Source: Bryobacterales bacterium
GTDB lineage: Bacteria > Acidobacteriota > Terriglobia > Bryobacterales > Bryobacteraceae
NCBI GenBank assembly: GCA_020854055.1
Contig: JADZGD010000121.1
Coordinates: 1 to 49,771, forward strand
Reading direction: 5' to 3'
DNA length: 49,771 nt
The position numbers and the translations under genes were made by a program. The notes under the pieces were generated by a model. That model did no database searches, was not told the DNA's origin, and saw only the letters and a list, made by a program, of their open reading frames with translations. Each line of letters opens with the position of its first letter. Positions within the stretch are counted from its first letter, which is position 1. Positions 1 through 8,662 of this stretch are shown piece by piece.

Positions 1-2
1 CT

Positions 3-743
3 CGCTTGGAGCGCCGGCACGTCCGCGCGGCCGATCTTGTTCTGGCCACCAGCCGTTATTCGGCCGAGCGGATCGCTTTGGCCTACGGCCAGCCCAGACG
101 GCTGGCCCTGCTGCCGGAACTGATCGAGCTCGATGGCTGGCAGCGGGCGCTTGACGCCGCTCCCCGGCGTCTACCGTCGACCGAGTTCACCGTACTCTCG
201 GTGGGGCGGCTGTTTCCTCGTAAGCGAACGTACCTGTTGCTCGAAGCCACCGCCGCGCTGCGCGGCCGGCTGCCTGGACTGCGCGTGCGCGTGGTGGGCG
301 AGGGGCCTGAAGGCCGGCGCCTGCGTGCGCTGCACCGGCGCCTGCAATTGGGCGATCGGGTGGTTTTCTTGGGCCAGCTAAGCCAGCCGCAGTTGATGGC
401 CGAGTTTCGAAACTGCGACCTGTTCTGCCACCCCAGCGTTCAGGAGGGCTTCGGTATTGTGTTTCTGGAGGCAATGGCGGCCGCCAAGCCGATTGTTGCC
501 GCACGCGCCGCCGCCGCGCCCGAGGTGGTTCCGCATGCCCGCTTCGCCGAACCGGACTCGGCTCCATCGCTGGCCGCCGCCATCGAAGCAATGGCCGCCG
601 ACGCCGGGCACCGCCGTTGGATGGCCGATGAGGGGATGCGGATTGTGCGCCAGTACGAGGCAGGCGTGGTTGCGCGTTCGTTCCTGGAGCTTGCCGGTGA
701 GGCGCTGCCGGTGCGCCGCGCGGCCGCCACCAAACTGCGATAA
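3..743 (+). CDS. GT-B (family 4-type) glycosyltransferase, 5'-truncated by window edge
   Basis: This is the C-terminal two thirds of a glycosyltransferase that transfers a sugar from an activated donor to a glycan or lipid acceptor. The frame is open to the first base and no convincing start is present, so the acceptor-binding N-terminal domain lies outside the window. The visible part begins at the end of that domain, then has the donor-binding Rossmann domain. Its signatures are VLSVGRLFPRKRTYLLLEA, VVGEGPEGRRL, VVFLGQLSQPQL and the acidic motif CHPSVQEGFGIVFLEAMA, the E-x7-E loop of retaining GT4-type enzymes. The acceptor cannot be read from the sequence. miaB follows 31 nt later and is functionally unrelated. 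Confidence 0.85.
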   Translation, partial: RLERRHVRAADLVLATSRYSAERIALAYGQPRRLALLPELIELDGWQRALDAAPRRLPSTEFTVLSVGRLFPRKRTYLLLEATAALRGRLPGLRVRVVGEGPEGRRLRALHRRLQLGDRVVFLGQLSQPQLMAEFRNCDLFCHPSVQEGFGIVFLEAMAAAKPIVAARAAAAPEVVPHARFAEPDSAPSLAAAIEAMAADAGHRRWMADEGMRIVRQYEAGVVARSFLELAGEALPVRRAAATKLR

Positions 744-774
744 TAGAACAATACACCCCACCAGGCTCCAGAAC

Positions 775-2103
775 ATGAAGAAGTTTTATATCGAAACGTT
801 CGGCTGTCAGATGAACGCGCACGACTCGGAGAAGGTCGTTGGCACCCTGCTCGCCAAGGGCTACGATCTGGTGTCGGCGCCGGAGTCGGCCGACCTGGTG
901 CTCTATAACACCTGTTCGATCCGCGATAAAGCCGAGCAGAAGGTCTTCAACCGGTTGCAGCAGTTTAAGCGTGAAGCCGGCAAGGGTAAGGTATTCGGCG
1001 TGCTCGGCTGCGTGGCCCAGCAGGAGGGGGAGCGAATCTTTGAGCGTGCTCCCCACGTCAGCCTGGTTTGCGGTTCGGCCAGCTACACCAGGCTGCCGGA
1101 ATTACTGGTGCGCCTCGAATCGGGCGAGCGCCGCGTCACCGGGTTAAGCCTCGATACCGACGAGACATTCGAAACTCCCTACACGCGGCGTGATAATCCG
1201 CACCGGGCCTATATCACCATCATTGAGGGATGCAACAAATCCTGCGCCTATTGTGTGGTGCCGTTTACGCGCGGACCGGAGCGCAGCCGTACCATCACCG
1301 GTATTCTGGACGAAGCTCGCCAACTGGTGGCCGCGGGCTACACCGAGATTCAGCTTCTCGGCCAGAACGTCAACAGCTATCGCGATCCATCGGCCGAGGG
1401 TGCCGATTTTGCTACTCTGTTGCGGCGCGTGGGCGAGATTTCCGGCCTGCGGCGGGTGCGCTTCACCACCTCTCATCCGCGCGACTTCGTCAAACCGATT
1501 GTCGATGCGATTGACGAAAACCCGGTGCTCTGTAATCACGTCCACCTGCCGGTGCAGTCCGGCTCCTCGAAGGTGCTTGAGCGGATGGGACGGCTTTATA
1601 CCCGCGATGAGTACATGCAGCGTGTCGGGTGGATAAAGAGCGCGCGGCGTCCGATCGCCATCTCCACCGATATTATCGTGGGCTTTCCGGGAGAGACCGG
1701 GCGGGACTTCGACGACACACTTTCGCTGCTCGATGAGGTGGAGTACGATTCGATGTTCAGCTTCAAGTACTCGCCGCGCCCGAACACTCCGGCCACCGGG
1801 ATGGCCGATGCGGTGGAGGAAGAGGAAAAAAGCCGCCGGCTCACCGTTCTCCAGGAAAGGCAGCGGGGCATCCAGATCCGGCGGAACGCGGACAGGGTCG
1901 GACTCACCGAAGAGGCGCTGGTGGAAGGTTTCAATCGCGCCACCGGCCAGTGGATCGGCCGCACCACGCAGAACCAGCCGCTAAACTTCATTGAGCGGAG
2001 CGGCAATGGCGAATCGCTGACCGGCAGGTACGTGCCGGTCCGTGTCACGCGCGCCGGCCCGAACTCGCTGGCCGGTGAAGCAATCGAAGGACATATCCAT
2101 TGA
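775..2103 (+). CDS. miaB: tRNA-2-methylthio-N6-dimethylallyladenosine synthase MiaB
   Basis: Radical SAM methylthiotransferase that adds a methylthio group to i6A37 of tRNAs reading UNN codons. The open frame extends further upstream, but homology begins at ATG 775 (MKKFYIETFGCQMNAHDSEK), giving 442 aa, the usual length. The UPF0004 domain carries the three auxiliary-cluster cysteines C11, C47 and C79. The radical SAM motif GCNKSCAYC supplies C153, C157 and C160. The C-terminal roughly 65 residues fit a TRAM RNA-binding domain. It heads a plus-strand run with the bifunctional nuclease gene. The upstream extension overlaps the glycosyltransferase and is not protein-like. Confidence 0.97.
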   Translation: MKKFYIETFGCQMNAHDSEKVVGTLLAKGYDLVSAPESADLVLYNTCSIRDKAEQKVFNRLQQFKREAGKGKVFGVLGCVAQQEGERIFERAPHVSLVCGSASYTRLPELLVRLESGERRVTGLSLDTDETFETPYTRRDNPHRAYITIIEGCNKSCAYCVVPFTRGPERSRTITGILDEARQLVAAGYTEIQLLGQNVNSYRDPSAEGADFATLLRRVGEISGLRRVRFTTSHPRDFVKPIVDAIDENPVLCNHVHLPVQSGSSKVLERMGRLYTRDEYMQRVGWIKSARRPIAISTDIIVGFPGETGRDFDDTLSLLDEVEYDSMFSFKYSPRPNTPATGMADAVEEEEKSRRLTVLQERQRGIQIRRNADRVGLTEEALVEGFNRATGQWIGRTTQNQPLNFIERSGNGESLTGRYVPVRVTRAGPNSLAGEAIEGHIH

Positions 2104-2155
2104 ACCGCACCCTCCACCGAAGGCGATCTGATCTAATGGTTTTTAGGGAGACGAT

Positions 2156-2641
2156 ATGGAAGTCGAGATGAAAATTCGGGGTCTGATGATGGATCCGGTC
2201 ACGAACATGCCGATCGTAATCCTGAAGGACATCGACGGCAGCCAAATCCTGCCTATCTGGGTGGGCATCTACGAGGCCAACGCGATCGCCCTGGAGATCG
2301 AGAAGGTTGCTACTCCCCGGCCCATGACGCACGACCTCATCAAGACTCTGCTTTTGGGCCTCAACACCGGCGTACAGAAAGTCGTAGTGAATGAATTGCG
2401 CGACGACACGTTTTACGCATTGATCTGGCTGGAACGGGATGGCGAACTGATCAGCGTCGATTCGCGCCCCAGTGACGCTCTGGCGCTGGCGCTGCGGCTC
2501 GATTGTCCGATTTACGTCGAAGAGCAGGTTTTGAAGTCTTCCAAGTCCGCCAATGCCTCCTCGGACAAGATCAACAACGAGGAACTGCGCCGCTGGCTGG
2601 AAAACCTCAACGACGAGGATTTGGGCCGCTACAAGATGTAA
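2156..2641 (+). CDS. Bifunctional nuclease (BFN/DUF151) family protein
   Basis: A 161-aa protein of the BFN/DUF151 family, whose members have been linked to nuclease activity and stress responses; its target here is unknown. The core is complete: VTNMPIVILKD, LPIWVGIYEANAIALEIE, RPMTHDLIKTLL and VDSRPSDALALALRL. The last is the family's signature SRPSDAxALAxR. The C-terminal 35 residues are polar and charged, a family-typical tail. ATG 2156 follows a purine-rich stretch (agggagacgat). It lies 52 nt behind miaB and 4 nt ahead of the next start, so one transcript is likely. Confidence 0.93.
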   Translation: MEVEMKIRGLMMDPVTNMPIVILKDIDGSQILPIWVGIYEANAIALEIEKVATPRPMTHDLIKTLLLGLNTGVQKVVVNELRDDTFYALIWLERDGELISVDSRPSDALALALRLDCPIYVEEQVLKSSKSANASSDKINNEELRRWLENLNDEDLGRYKM

Positions 2642-2645
2642 ACCG

Positions 2646-2984
2646 ATGAATAGTACCCATACGGAAGCAAGACTCCGCGCGGCGGGATTTCAGGTGGTGG
2701 CCGATAGCGGCTTACTCCGTCATGCGCTGGTGGCGCGCGGTAGTTTTGCCGCCCTGGTGGAGAAGGACTCCGCCGGGTACGGTCGCGCGGGGAGCGCCGG
2801 CCTGATGACGGAACATGGCCTGGCGGTTCTGGTTTGGCGTGGCGAGCGGGCCTGCTTTACCGCCCGGGGCTTTGAACGGACGGCTTCGCCGGCCGAGGTC
2901 GCCCAGGTGCGGGCTTTCTCGGCGGAACTCGGAATCGCGCTCGAATCCGGGGGCTTGACAAGGCCTCCCGAGCGCTTACAATAG
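2646..2984 (+). CDS. Conserved-looking small protein of unknown function
   Basis: A 112-aa soluble protein with no family I recognise. The frame is open upstream, but ATG 2646, four bases after the nuclease stop, gives a compact protein starting MNSTHTEARLRAAGFQVVAD. It has alternating beta/alpha character (VVADSGLLRHALVARGSFAALV, GLAVLVWRGERACFTARGF), no cysteine pair, no signal peptide and no membrane segment. Coding support is the tight spacing to the genes on both sides and the shared codon bias. The product may be a small regulator or chaperone-like protein, but no function can be assigned. Confidence 0.7.
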   Translation: MNSTHTEARLRAAGFQVVADSGLLRHALVARGSFAALVEKDSAGYGRAGSAGLMTEHGLAVLVWRGERACFTARGFERTASPAEVAQVRAFSAELGIALESGGLTRPPERLQ

Positions 2985-3001
2985 TCCTAACCTGCTTCTG
3001 T

Positions 3002-3148
3002 ATGCAAGCCTTCTGTGACCATAGCAACACCGAGGTTATTGCCAGGCGCGATGGCGTTGAGTACGTTCGCTGCCTCGGCTGCGGCCAGGTTTTTGAGGCC
3101 GATGACCTCGAATCGGTTCCGGTTCCTGACGAGGACGAAGAAGACTGA
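3002..3148 (+). CDS. 48-aa zinc-ribbon-like micro-protein
   Basis: A short reading frame (ATG 3002, TGA 3146-3148) encoding 48 residues. It begins MQAFCDHSNTEVIARRDGVE and continues with VRCLGCGQVFEADDLE and a very acidic tail (PDEDEED). Cys5, His7, Cys24 and Cys27 form a plausible C-x-H...C-x2-C zinc-ribbon site. The spacing (16 residues between the two halves) and the hydrophobic positions match small zinc-ribbon folds found as stand-alone proteins or as parts of RNA polymerase-associated factors. It starts 17 nt after the preceding gene and is in the same run as yvcK. Function is unknown; the family assignment is inference from the cysteine pattern. Confidence 0.7.
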   Translation: MQAFCDHSNTEVIARRDGVEYVRCLGCGQVFEADDLESVPVPDEDEED

Positions 3149-3239
3149 TTGTTTCTTTTGCGCATCGTCAAGGCCGGCCGGCGGCTTAAGTGCAGCGTGT
3201 GTGTTCGTCCGTGTGAAAATAAATTGAGATTCGGTCTTC

Positions 3240-4343
3240 ATGCGATTATCGAACCTACTGCCGTCTTCAAGCGGCGCGGCTTTCCCGACTCCTCTCCGCA
3301 TCGTCTGTATCGGCGGCGGCACGGGGTTATCGACCGTGCTGAAGGGGCTGAAGCGCTATGCCCGCGCGCCGGGTGAGCGTGCGGGTTCCGATAGCTCCGT
3401 TCGCCGGCCGCTGGTTGAGATCACGGCGGTAGTTACCGTCACCGATGATGGCGGCAGTTCCGGACGGCTGCGGCGCGAGTTCGACGTGCTGCCCCCGGGC
3501 GATATCCGCAACTGTCTGGTGGCTCTTTCTGAAGACGAGGCCCTGCTCTCGCGGCTTTTCCAATACCGCTTTCCCGCCGGGCGAGGCTTAAAAGGCCACT
3601 CGTTCGGCAATCTGTTTCTCACGGCGCTCTCCAACCTGACCGGAGATTTTTCGCAGGCGGTGAAACTGAGTTCGGAGGTTCTTGCCAGTTACGGACGTAT
3701 CTATCCGTCCACCGATTCCAACGTGGTGCTGGAAGCGACTCTCGAAAACGGGGAAAAGGTGACCGGTGAGACCCGCATCAGCCACAGCCGGAAACGGATT
3801 GTCCGGATTGAACTGAATCCGGCGCGGTGTATGCCGCTTCCGGAGACACTGGAGGCCATCGCGCAGGCGGACCTGATCAGTTTCGGCCCCGGGTCCCTGT
3901 TCACCAGCGTGATACCGAATCTACTGGTGAAGGGTATCGCCCAGGCGATCTGCCGCTCGGAAGGCATCAAAGCATATTTTGTCAACCTGATGAGCCAGCC
4001 CGGCGAAACTGGCAATTTCACGGCCGCCGATCACGTGGAGGCCATTCTGGATCACGGCGGGCAAAAGATTCTGGATTTTGTCGTGCTCAACAGCCAGCTC
4101 ATCGGACGGTCGCTACAGCGCAAGTACGCCGCGCTGCAGGCGTTTCCGGTGGCCAACGATTCGAGCCGCCTTGGCGCGCTCGGCCTTCGCGTTCTGCCCC
4201 GTGAATTGGTGGCGGAAAGTGAAGTGGTTCGTCACGATCCGGACCGGATGGCCGAGGTGGTGGTCCAACTGGCCGCCGCCGGCCGCCGCCGGAGACGCCG
4301 TCTGCTTGAAGCGAAGCGCCGTATGGCCGCGGCAGGCGCGTAA
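3240..4343 (+). CDS. yvcK: YvcK/CofD-like protein (gluconeogenesis factor family)
   Basis: A 367-aa member of the CofD-like YvcK family. In Bacillus and mycobacteria these bind UDP-sugars and link carbon metabolism to cell-wall precursor supply. Seen here: the nucleotide-binding loop IVCIGGGTGLSTVLKGLKRY (residues 21-40), TVTDDGGSSGRLRREF (67-81), then PPGDIRNCLVALS and the conserved LISFGPGSLFTSVIPNLLV segment. A roughly 20-residue Arg/Ser-rich insertion lies between the first strand and ITAVVTVTDD. The arginine-rich C-terminus (GRRRRRRLLEAKRR) is unusual. It sits 20 nt upstream of glmU, the UDP-GlcNAc synthase, which fits the UDP-sugar role. Confidence 0.93.
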   Translation: MRLSNLLPSSSGAAFPTPLRIVCIGGGTGLSTVLKGLKRYARAPGERAGSDSSVRRPLVEITAVVTVTDDGGSSGRLRREFDVLPPGDIRNCLVALSEDEALLSRLFQYRFPAGRGLKGHSFGNLFLTALSNLTGDFSQAVKLSSEVLASYGRIYPSTDSNVVLEATLENGEKVTGETRISHSRKRIVRIELNPARCMPLPETLEAIAQADLISFGPGSLFTSVIPNLLVKGIAQAICRSEGIKAYFVNLMSQPGETGNFTAADHVEAILDHGGQKILDFVVLNSQLIGRSLQRKYAALQAFPVANDSSRLGALGLRVLPRELVAESEVVRHDPDRMAEVVVQLAAAGRRRRRRLLEAKRRMAAAGA

Positions 4344-4363
4344 CCGCCAAAAAGAGGAAGAAC

Positions 4364-5776
4364 ATGCTTAACGACACCAGTATCGTCATCCTTTCGGCAG
4401 GGCTCGGTACCCGGATGCGCTCCCGGAAGGCCAAAGTCCTGCACCGGGCCGGCGGCATGTCGTTGGTGGAGCACGTCGTTCAAACGGCGCTCCAGTTGAC
4501 CGCGCCGGAGCGGATACTGGCGGTGATTGGTTATCAGGCCGAACAGGTGCGGGAGGTCTTGCGCGACGTTCCCATCCGCTTTGCCCAACAGTTGGAGCAG
4601 AAAGGGACCGGTGACGCCCTGGCGGTGTGCCGCGATCAGATGGAATCGCATTCGGGGAAGCTGCTCGTACTGCTGGGCGATTGTCCGCTGTTGTCCGCCC
4701 GGACACTGCGGGCGCTTTGCCTCCGCCACGACGAGGCGGGCGTTGCGGCTACCGTGATCACCACTACACTGGATGATCCGAGCGGCTACGGCCGCATTCT
4801 TCACGACGCCGAAGGCCACGTCCGCGCGATTGTGGAACATCGCGCCGCCACGCCGGAGCAACTGGCGATCCGGGAGATTAACGCGGGCATCTATTGTTTT
4901 GACTCGGCGTTGCTTTGGAAGCATATAGGCGAAATCCGGCCGGATAATCCGGCTTCGGAGTACTACCTGACCGATATCATCGAGATTTTCCGCCGGGCAG
5001 GCTATCCGGTTGCCTCTTTCCACCTGGACGATCCGAGCGAGGTGCTGGGCATCAACACCAGGGTGGAACTGAGCGCCGTCGATCGTATCTTCCGCCAGCG
5101 CAAGACCACCACGTTGATGCTGTCCGGGGTCACCATCGAAAAGCCGGAAACGGTCACCATCGACGCCGCGGTGAGCGTGGGGATGGACACGGTGATTGAA
5201 CCGTTCGCCCAGATTCTGGGTAAGTCAGCGGTTGGAGAGAACTGCCGCATCGGCGCCTGTTCCGTGCTGCGGGATTCGGAGTTGGGCGAGGGGGTGCAGG
5301 TTTTGCCGTTCAGCCTGGTGGAGAATTCACGGCTGGAACAGTCTTCCCGGGTCGGTCCCTTCTCACGATTGCGGATGCAGAGCCAGTTAGCACCCGGTGC
5401 CGTGATCGGTAATTTCGTGGAACTCAAAAATACCCGTGTCGGCGCCGGCAGCAAAGCGCAGCATCTGGCTTATCTTGGCGATTCACAGATCGGCGCCGGG
5501 GCGAACATCGGGGCCGGCGCCATTACCTGCAACTACGATGGGGTGAAGAAACATCCCACCCGTATTGGCGACGGAGCCTTCATCGGTAGTAATGCGACGC
5601 TGGTGGCCCCGGTCGAGATCGGCGATGGCGCCTACATCGGGGCCGGATCGGTGATTACGGATGCGGTTCCGAGCGATGCACTGGCGCTGGGACGTTCCCG
5701 CCAAACCACGAAACCCGATTGGGCGGCGAAACGGAAATTGGCTATTTCTTCGGCCTCTGGGACGAGCGTACGATGA
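4364..5776 (+). CDS. glmU: Bifunctional GlmU: GlcN-1-P acetyltransferase / GlcNAc-1-P uridyltransferase
   Basis: Makes UDP-GlcNAc from glucosamine-1-phosphate in two steps, feeding peptidoglycan and envelope glycans. The N-terminal pyrophosphorylase domain has the nucleotide loop LSAGLGTRMRSRKAKVLH (residues 10-27) and the QKGTGDALAVC segment. The C-terminal left-handed beta-helix shows hexapeptide repeats and the acetyltransferase motifs NFVELKN, KAQHLAYLGDS and GAITCNYDGVKKHPT. At 470 aa the protein is of normal length. It is the last plus-strand gene of the run; its final 35 nt overlap the convergent small gene on the minus strand. Confidence 0.97.
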   Translation: MLNDTSIVILSAGLGTRMRSRKAKVLHRAGGMSLVEHVVQTALQLTAPERILAVIGYQAEQVREVLRDVPIRFAQQLEQKGTGDALAVCRDQMESHSGKLLVLLGDCPLLSARTLRALCLRHDEAGVAATVITTTLDDPSGYGRILHDAEGHVRAIVEHRAATPEQLAIREINAGIYCFDSALLWKHIGEIRPDNPASEYYLTDIIEIFRRAGYPVASFHLDDPSEVLGINTRVELSAVDRIFRQRKTTTLMLSGVTIEKPETVTIDAAVSVGMDTVIEPFAQILGKSAVGENCRIGACSVLRDSELGEGVQVLPFSLVENSRLEQSSRVGPFSRLRMQSQLAPGAVIGNFVELKNTRVGAGSKAQHLAYLGDSQIGAGANIGAGAITCNYDGVKKHPTRIGDGAFIGSNATLVAPVEIGDGAYIGAGSVITDAVPSDALALGRSRQTTKPDWAAKRKLAISSASGTSVR

Positions 5777-6095
5777 TTCGGACGGCGGTGTCCTCGTCTT
5801 CGCCCTTGACATAGCCGACCGTCACCCGGGCCTTGACCTTCAACTTCCCCTCGACGGTGGTTTCGGCCGTCAACAGAAAAGCGTGCTTTTCAACGGTCCG
5901 GTCGGCGACGACCCGTGTCAGCGTGACGTGGTCGGCGGCTACTTCCGAGACCGTGCCCGACATGAAGAAAAACGTCTGCTCGCTTCGTGCGGAATGCTCA
6001 CCGGTTTGCGGAGAATCCGCTCCGGCTGCCGATGGGGCTTCCGCCAGACAGATTAGAAATGTAAGCACAATTAGGGTGGGCCGCTTGAACTGCAC
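5742..6095 (-). CDS. Small exported protein of unknown function
   Basis: A 117-aa protein with a clear Sec signal peptide (MQFKRPTLIVLTFLICLAEA, then cleavage near SAAGAD) and a GTG start. The mature part, FFFMSGTVSEVAADHVTLTR through KARVTVGYVKGEDEDTAVRI, looks like a small beta-barrel of the OB/DUF5666-like kind, a common acidobacterial exported domain. That assignment is inference; no catalytic residues are visible. Its 3' end overlaps glmU by 35 nt in convergent orientation. It is not tightly coupled to hrpB, which ends 73 nt upstream of its start. Confidence 0.75.
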   Translation of the reverse strand: MQFKRPTLIVLTFLICLAEAPSAAGADSPQTGEHSARSEQTFFFMSGTVSEVAADHVTLTRVVADRTVEKHAFLLTAETTVEGKLKVKARVTVGYVKGEDEDTAVRIIVRSSQRPKK

Positions 6096-6168
6096 ACTAC
6101 AGGATAGTGCATCCTCAATGAAGGGGCACTGAAGTCCGTATTAATTTCCATTCATTCCGCCGAATTTC

Positions 6169-8556
6169 TTAAGGTTTTTCCGGCCAGGCGTGTTTGGGAT
6201 AGAGCCGGCTCAGTTCCTTGCGGATCTGGGGATAGAGGCGCTCCCAGAATCCGGCCAGGTCCGTTGTCATCTGCACCGGACGCTGGTTTGGCGCAAGCAG
6301 ATGAACCACCAGGGGCACCTTGCCGCCGGCCACTCGTGGGGTCTCCCTGAGGCCAAAAAAGTCTTGCAGCCGGGAGGCCACCCACGGTGGCTGTGACGCG
6401 GAATAGTGTATCTGCGCGGTTCGGCCGCTGGGAAGCCGCAACCGCTCCGGCGCCACCTGTTCCAGTTTAGTCCGCGTGCCCGCGGGCAGCCGTGCTTCCA
6501 ATTCCCGCAGCAGACCGCCGCGGTTGCCGGATTGCCGGAGTTCGGCAAAACTTCGCAATCCACGGCATAAGGAACGGATTGCGTTGTCGATATCGGTGCC
6601 GGCCGGCGAAGGCAGGCCGGAGTGCTGGCTGGCAAAGGCCAACCGCGCGAGGAATGCATCCACCGGGCCGCGGTCAAACAGCTTCTCCACACCGGCCTCC
6701 ACGGCCTTTAGCGCCAGCAACTCCGATGCCTGTTCGGGGTCGGTCGCGCCGCTATGGGACTCTTCGATTACCAACTGGTCGAACATCACCGCGCTGACAG
6801 TTTCCACCCGCTCGGCGGCGCGGTTCCACTCCACCCGCGTTCGCACTGTCAGCCGCCCGGGGAACAGGTCCAGCAGCCATTCGGCTTCAATTCCGCTTGC
6901 CAGGCGCACCAGCGGCGGGCTGCGCTCCCCGCGCTCCTCGATTTCGACCGCCACCAGGAGGGCGTGCTTCCGGACCACGCTCGAGCGGGACAGAACGGCC
7001 GATCCTCCTCCGGCCAGCAGCAGTTCTTCGCCATTCCGGCGGCGGGCCACACGATCGGGGAAGGCCGTGAGGGTGGCAAGCATCAGCGCTTCATCGCTCT
7101 TCCGGCCCCGGGTTCTGGGCCGGATGGTTCGCCGCAACTGATCAAAGATCTTCAGCGTACCCGGTTGCCAGGGTGAATCCTGCAGTAGCAGAAGGTCCGA
7201 CGGTCCGTTTCGTTCCAGTTGCTGCTCCCCCAGCCGCTCACCCCCGCTGAGCACCGCGGCGATGGCACAGCCGGCCTCGCCTGCTTCCCGCCGCTCGGCC
7301 TCCACCACCAGCCGGGCCAGGCGGGGATGTAATGGGTAGGAGGCCATCGTACGTCCCACCGGGGTCAGGCGGCCGTTGGGGTCTACGGCCCCCAACCGGC
7401 GAAGCAACTGTTCAGCCGCCGCCACCGAGCGTTCCGGGGGGGCCTCAAACCAATGCAGATCGGTGATGCCCATAGCCCGAAGGCTCAGCAGGACCTGGGA
7501 CAGTTCACGGCATTGAATCTGAGGCCGGTCAAACTCCGGCCGCCGGAGAAAATCCTCCTCGGTGTATAACCGGACTACCCGGCCCGGACCGGTGCGTCCG
7601 GCCCGTCCGGCGCGTTGAACGGCGGACGACCGGCTGATACGCGCAATCTTCAGTTCGGGCAACCCGGTCCAGGGCGAGTCCGAAGCCTGGCGCGCCAGGC
7701 CGCTGTCGATGACGGCCCGGACGCCCTCAATGGTGACACTGCTTTCGGCCACGTTGGTGGAAAAGATCACTTTGGGCCGCTTACCGGGCTGGACTGCGCA
7801 ATCCTGATCTTCGGCCGGGAGATCCCCATGGAGCGGTACCCCGGCCAGCCGCGCCTTGCGCAGAATGAAATCGCTGGCCCGCATGGCCTTGCGGATCTCG
7901 GCCGCCCCTGGAAGAAATACCAGCACGTCGCCATCGATACCCTCTGACACCAGGCGGTCGAGCGCCTCCGCCACGCGGTCTTCCAGGGAGGAAGCGGAGT
8001 GCGGCGTGTAACGGAGATCCAGGGGAAACAGGCGGCCTTCGGACCGCAGCACCGGGCAGCCGCCGAGAAATCCGGCTACCGGATCGGCATCGAGTGTGGC
8101 CGACAGCACGACGATCCGCAGGTCCGGGCGCGTTGTCCGCTGCAGGCGGCGGACCAGCGCCAGCGCCAGGTCGCCTTCGAGGTGGCGCTCGTGAAATTCG
8201 TCAAAGACGACCGTGGATACACCGGATAGATTCGGGTCGTCCATCAGTTGCCGGGCCAGCACACCCTCGGTGACGAAGGTCAGATCAGTCGCATCGGAAG
8301 CGAAATTTTCAAAACGAACCCGATAGCCGACCCGTTCGCCGACTTTGGACCCCAGCTCGGCTGCCACGCGGCGCGCCGCCAGGCGGGCGGCCAACCGCCT
8401 CGGCTCCAGCACCAGCACGCGCCCGAAGCCGAGTAGCGCGGGTGGCACACGGGTGGTCTTGCCGGCGCCGGGTTGCGCCTCCAAAATCAGGTTCGCCGAT
8501 TGCCGGAGCTGTTCGACGACAGCCGGAATCAGCGGATCGACCGGTAGCTTGAGCAT
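6169..8556 (-). CDS. hrpB: ATP-dependent helicase HrpB (DEAH/DEAD-box)
   Basis: A 795-aa DExH RNA-helicase-like ATPase of the HrpB family, which in several bacteria affects RNA processing or peptidoglycan synthesis; its substrate is not settled. Domains in order: RecA-like 1 with Walker A EAQPGAGKTTRVP (G30-T34) and the DEFH box VVFDEFHERHLEGD (119-122); RecA-like 2 with FSTNVAESSVTIEGV and QRAGRAGRTGPG (motif VI); ratchet/HA2 region; and the HrpB-specific C-terminal domain ending in WERLYPQIRKELSRLYPKHA. The length is typical. It is transcribed alone, divergently from the aminotransferase. Confidence 0.96.
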   Translation of the reverse strand: MLKLPVDPLIPAVVEQLRQSANLILEAQPGAGKTTRVPPALLGFGRVLVLEPRRLAARLAARRVAAELGSKVGERVGYRVRFENFASDATDLTFVTEGVLARQLMDDPNLSGVSTVVFDEFHERHLEGDLALALVRRLQRTTRPDLRIVVLSATLDADPVAGFLGGCPVLRSEGRLFPLDLRYTPHSASSLEDRVAEALDRLVSEGIDGDVLVFLPGAAEIRKAMRASDFILRKARLAGVPLHGDLPAEDQDCAVQPGKRPKVIFSTNVAESSVTIEGVRAVIDSGLARQASDSPWTGLPELKIARISRSSAVQRAGRAGRTGPGRVVRLYTEEDFLRRPEFDRPQIQCRELSQVLLSLRAMGITDLHWFEAPPERSVAAAEQLLRRLGAVDPNGRLTPVGRTMASYPLHPRLARLVVEAERREAGEAGCAIAAVLSGGERLGEQQLERNGPSDLLLLQDSPWQPGTLKIFDQLRRTIRPRTRGRKSDEALMLATLTAFPDRVARRRNGEELLLAGGGSAVLSRSSVVRKHALLVAVEIEERGERSPPLVRLASGIEAEWLLDLFPGRLTVRTRVEWNRAAERVETVSAVMFDQLVIEESHSGATDPEQASELLALKAVEAGVEKLFDRGPVDAFLARLAFASQHSGLPSPAGTDIDNAIRSLCRGLRSFAELRQSGNRGGLLRELEARLPAGTRTKLEQVAPERLRLPSGRTAQIHYSASQPPWVASRLQDFFGLRETPRVAGGKVPLVVHLLAPNQRPVQMTTDLAGFWERLYPQIRKELSRLYPKHAWPEKP

Positions 8557-8662
8557 CCTCTTAACACTTTAACTGGTGGGGATTGGCGGGCCGGTTTCTC
8601 TCTCCGGAACCGGAGGCGAAATGCCGGTGTCTACCCGGCTGGGGCTGTTACACTGAGGTTCT

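Noticed and set aside
457..774. Upstream extension of the miaB reading frame
   Set aside because: Overlaps the glycosyltransferase in another frame; homology to MiaB begins exactly at ATG 775.
187..1056. Long minus-strand frame of 289 codons opposite the glycosyltransferase and miaB
   Set aside because: Shadow frame of GC-rich coding DNA; low-complexity Pro/Arg/Ala and no recognisable motif.
8591..8613. Inverted repeat CCGGTT...AACCGG upstream of the aminotransferase
   Set aside because: Only 6 bp, GC-rich, without a T-run or promoter context; expected by chance in this DNA.
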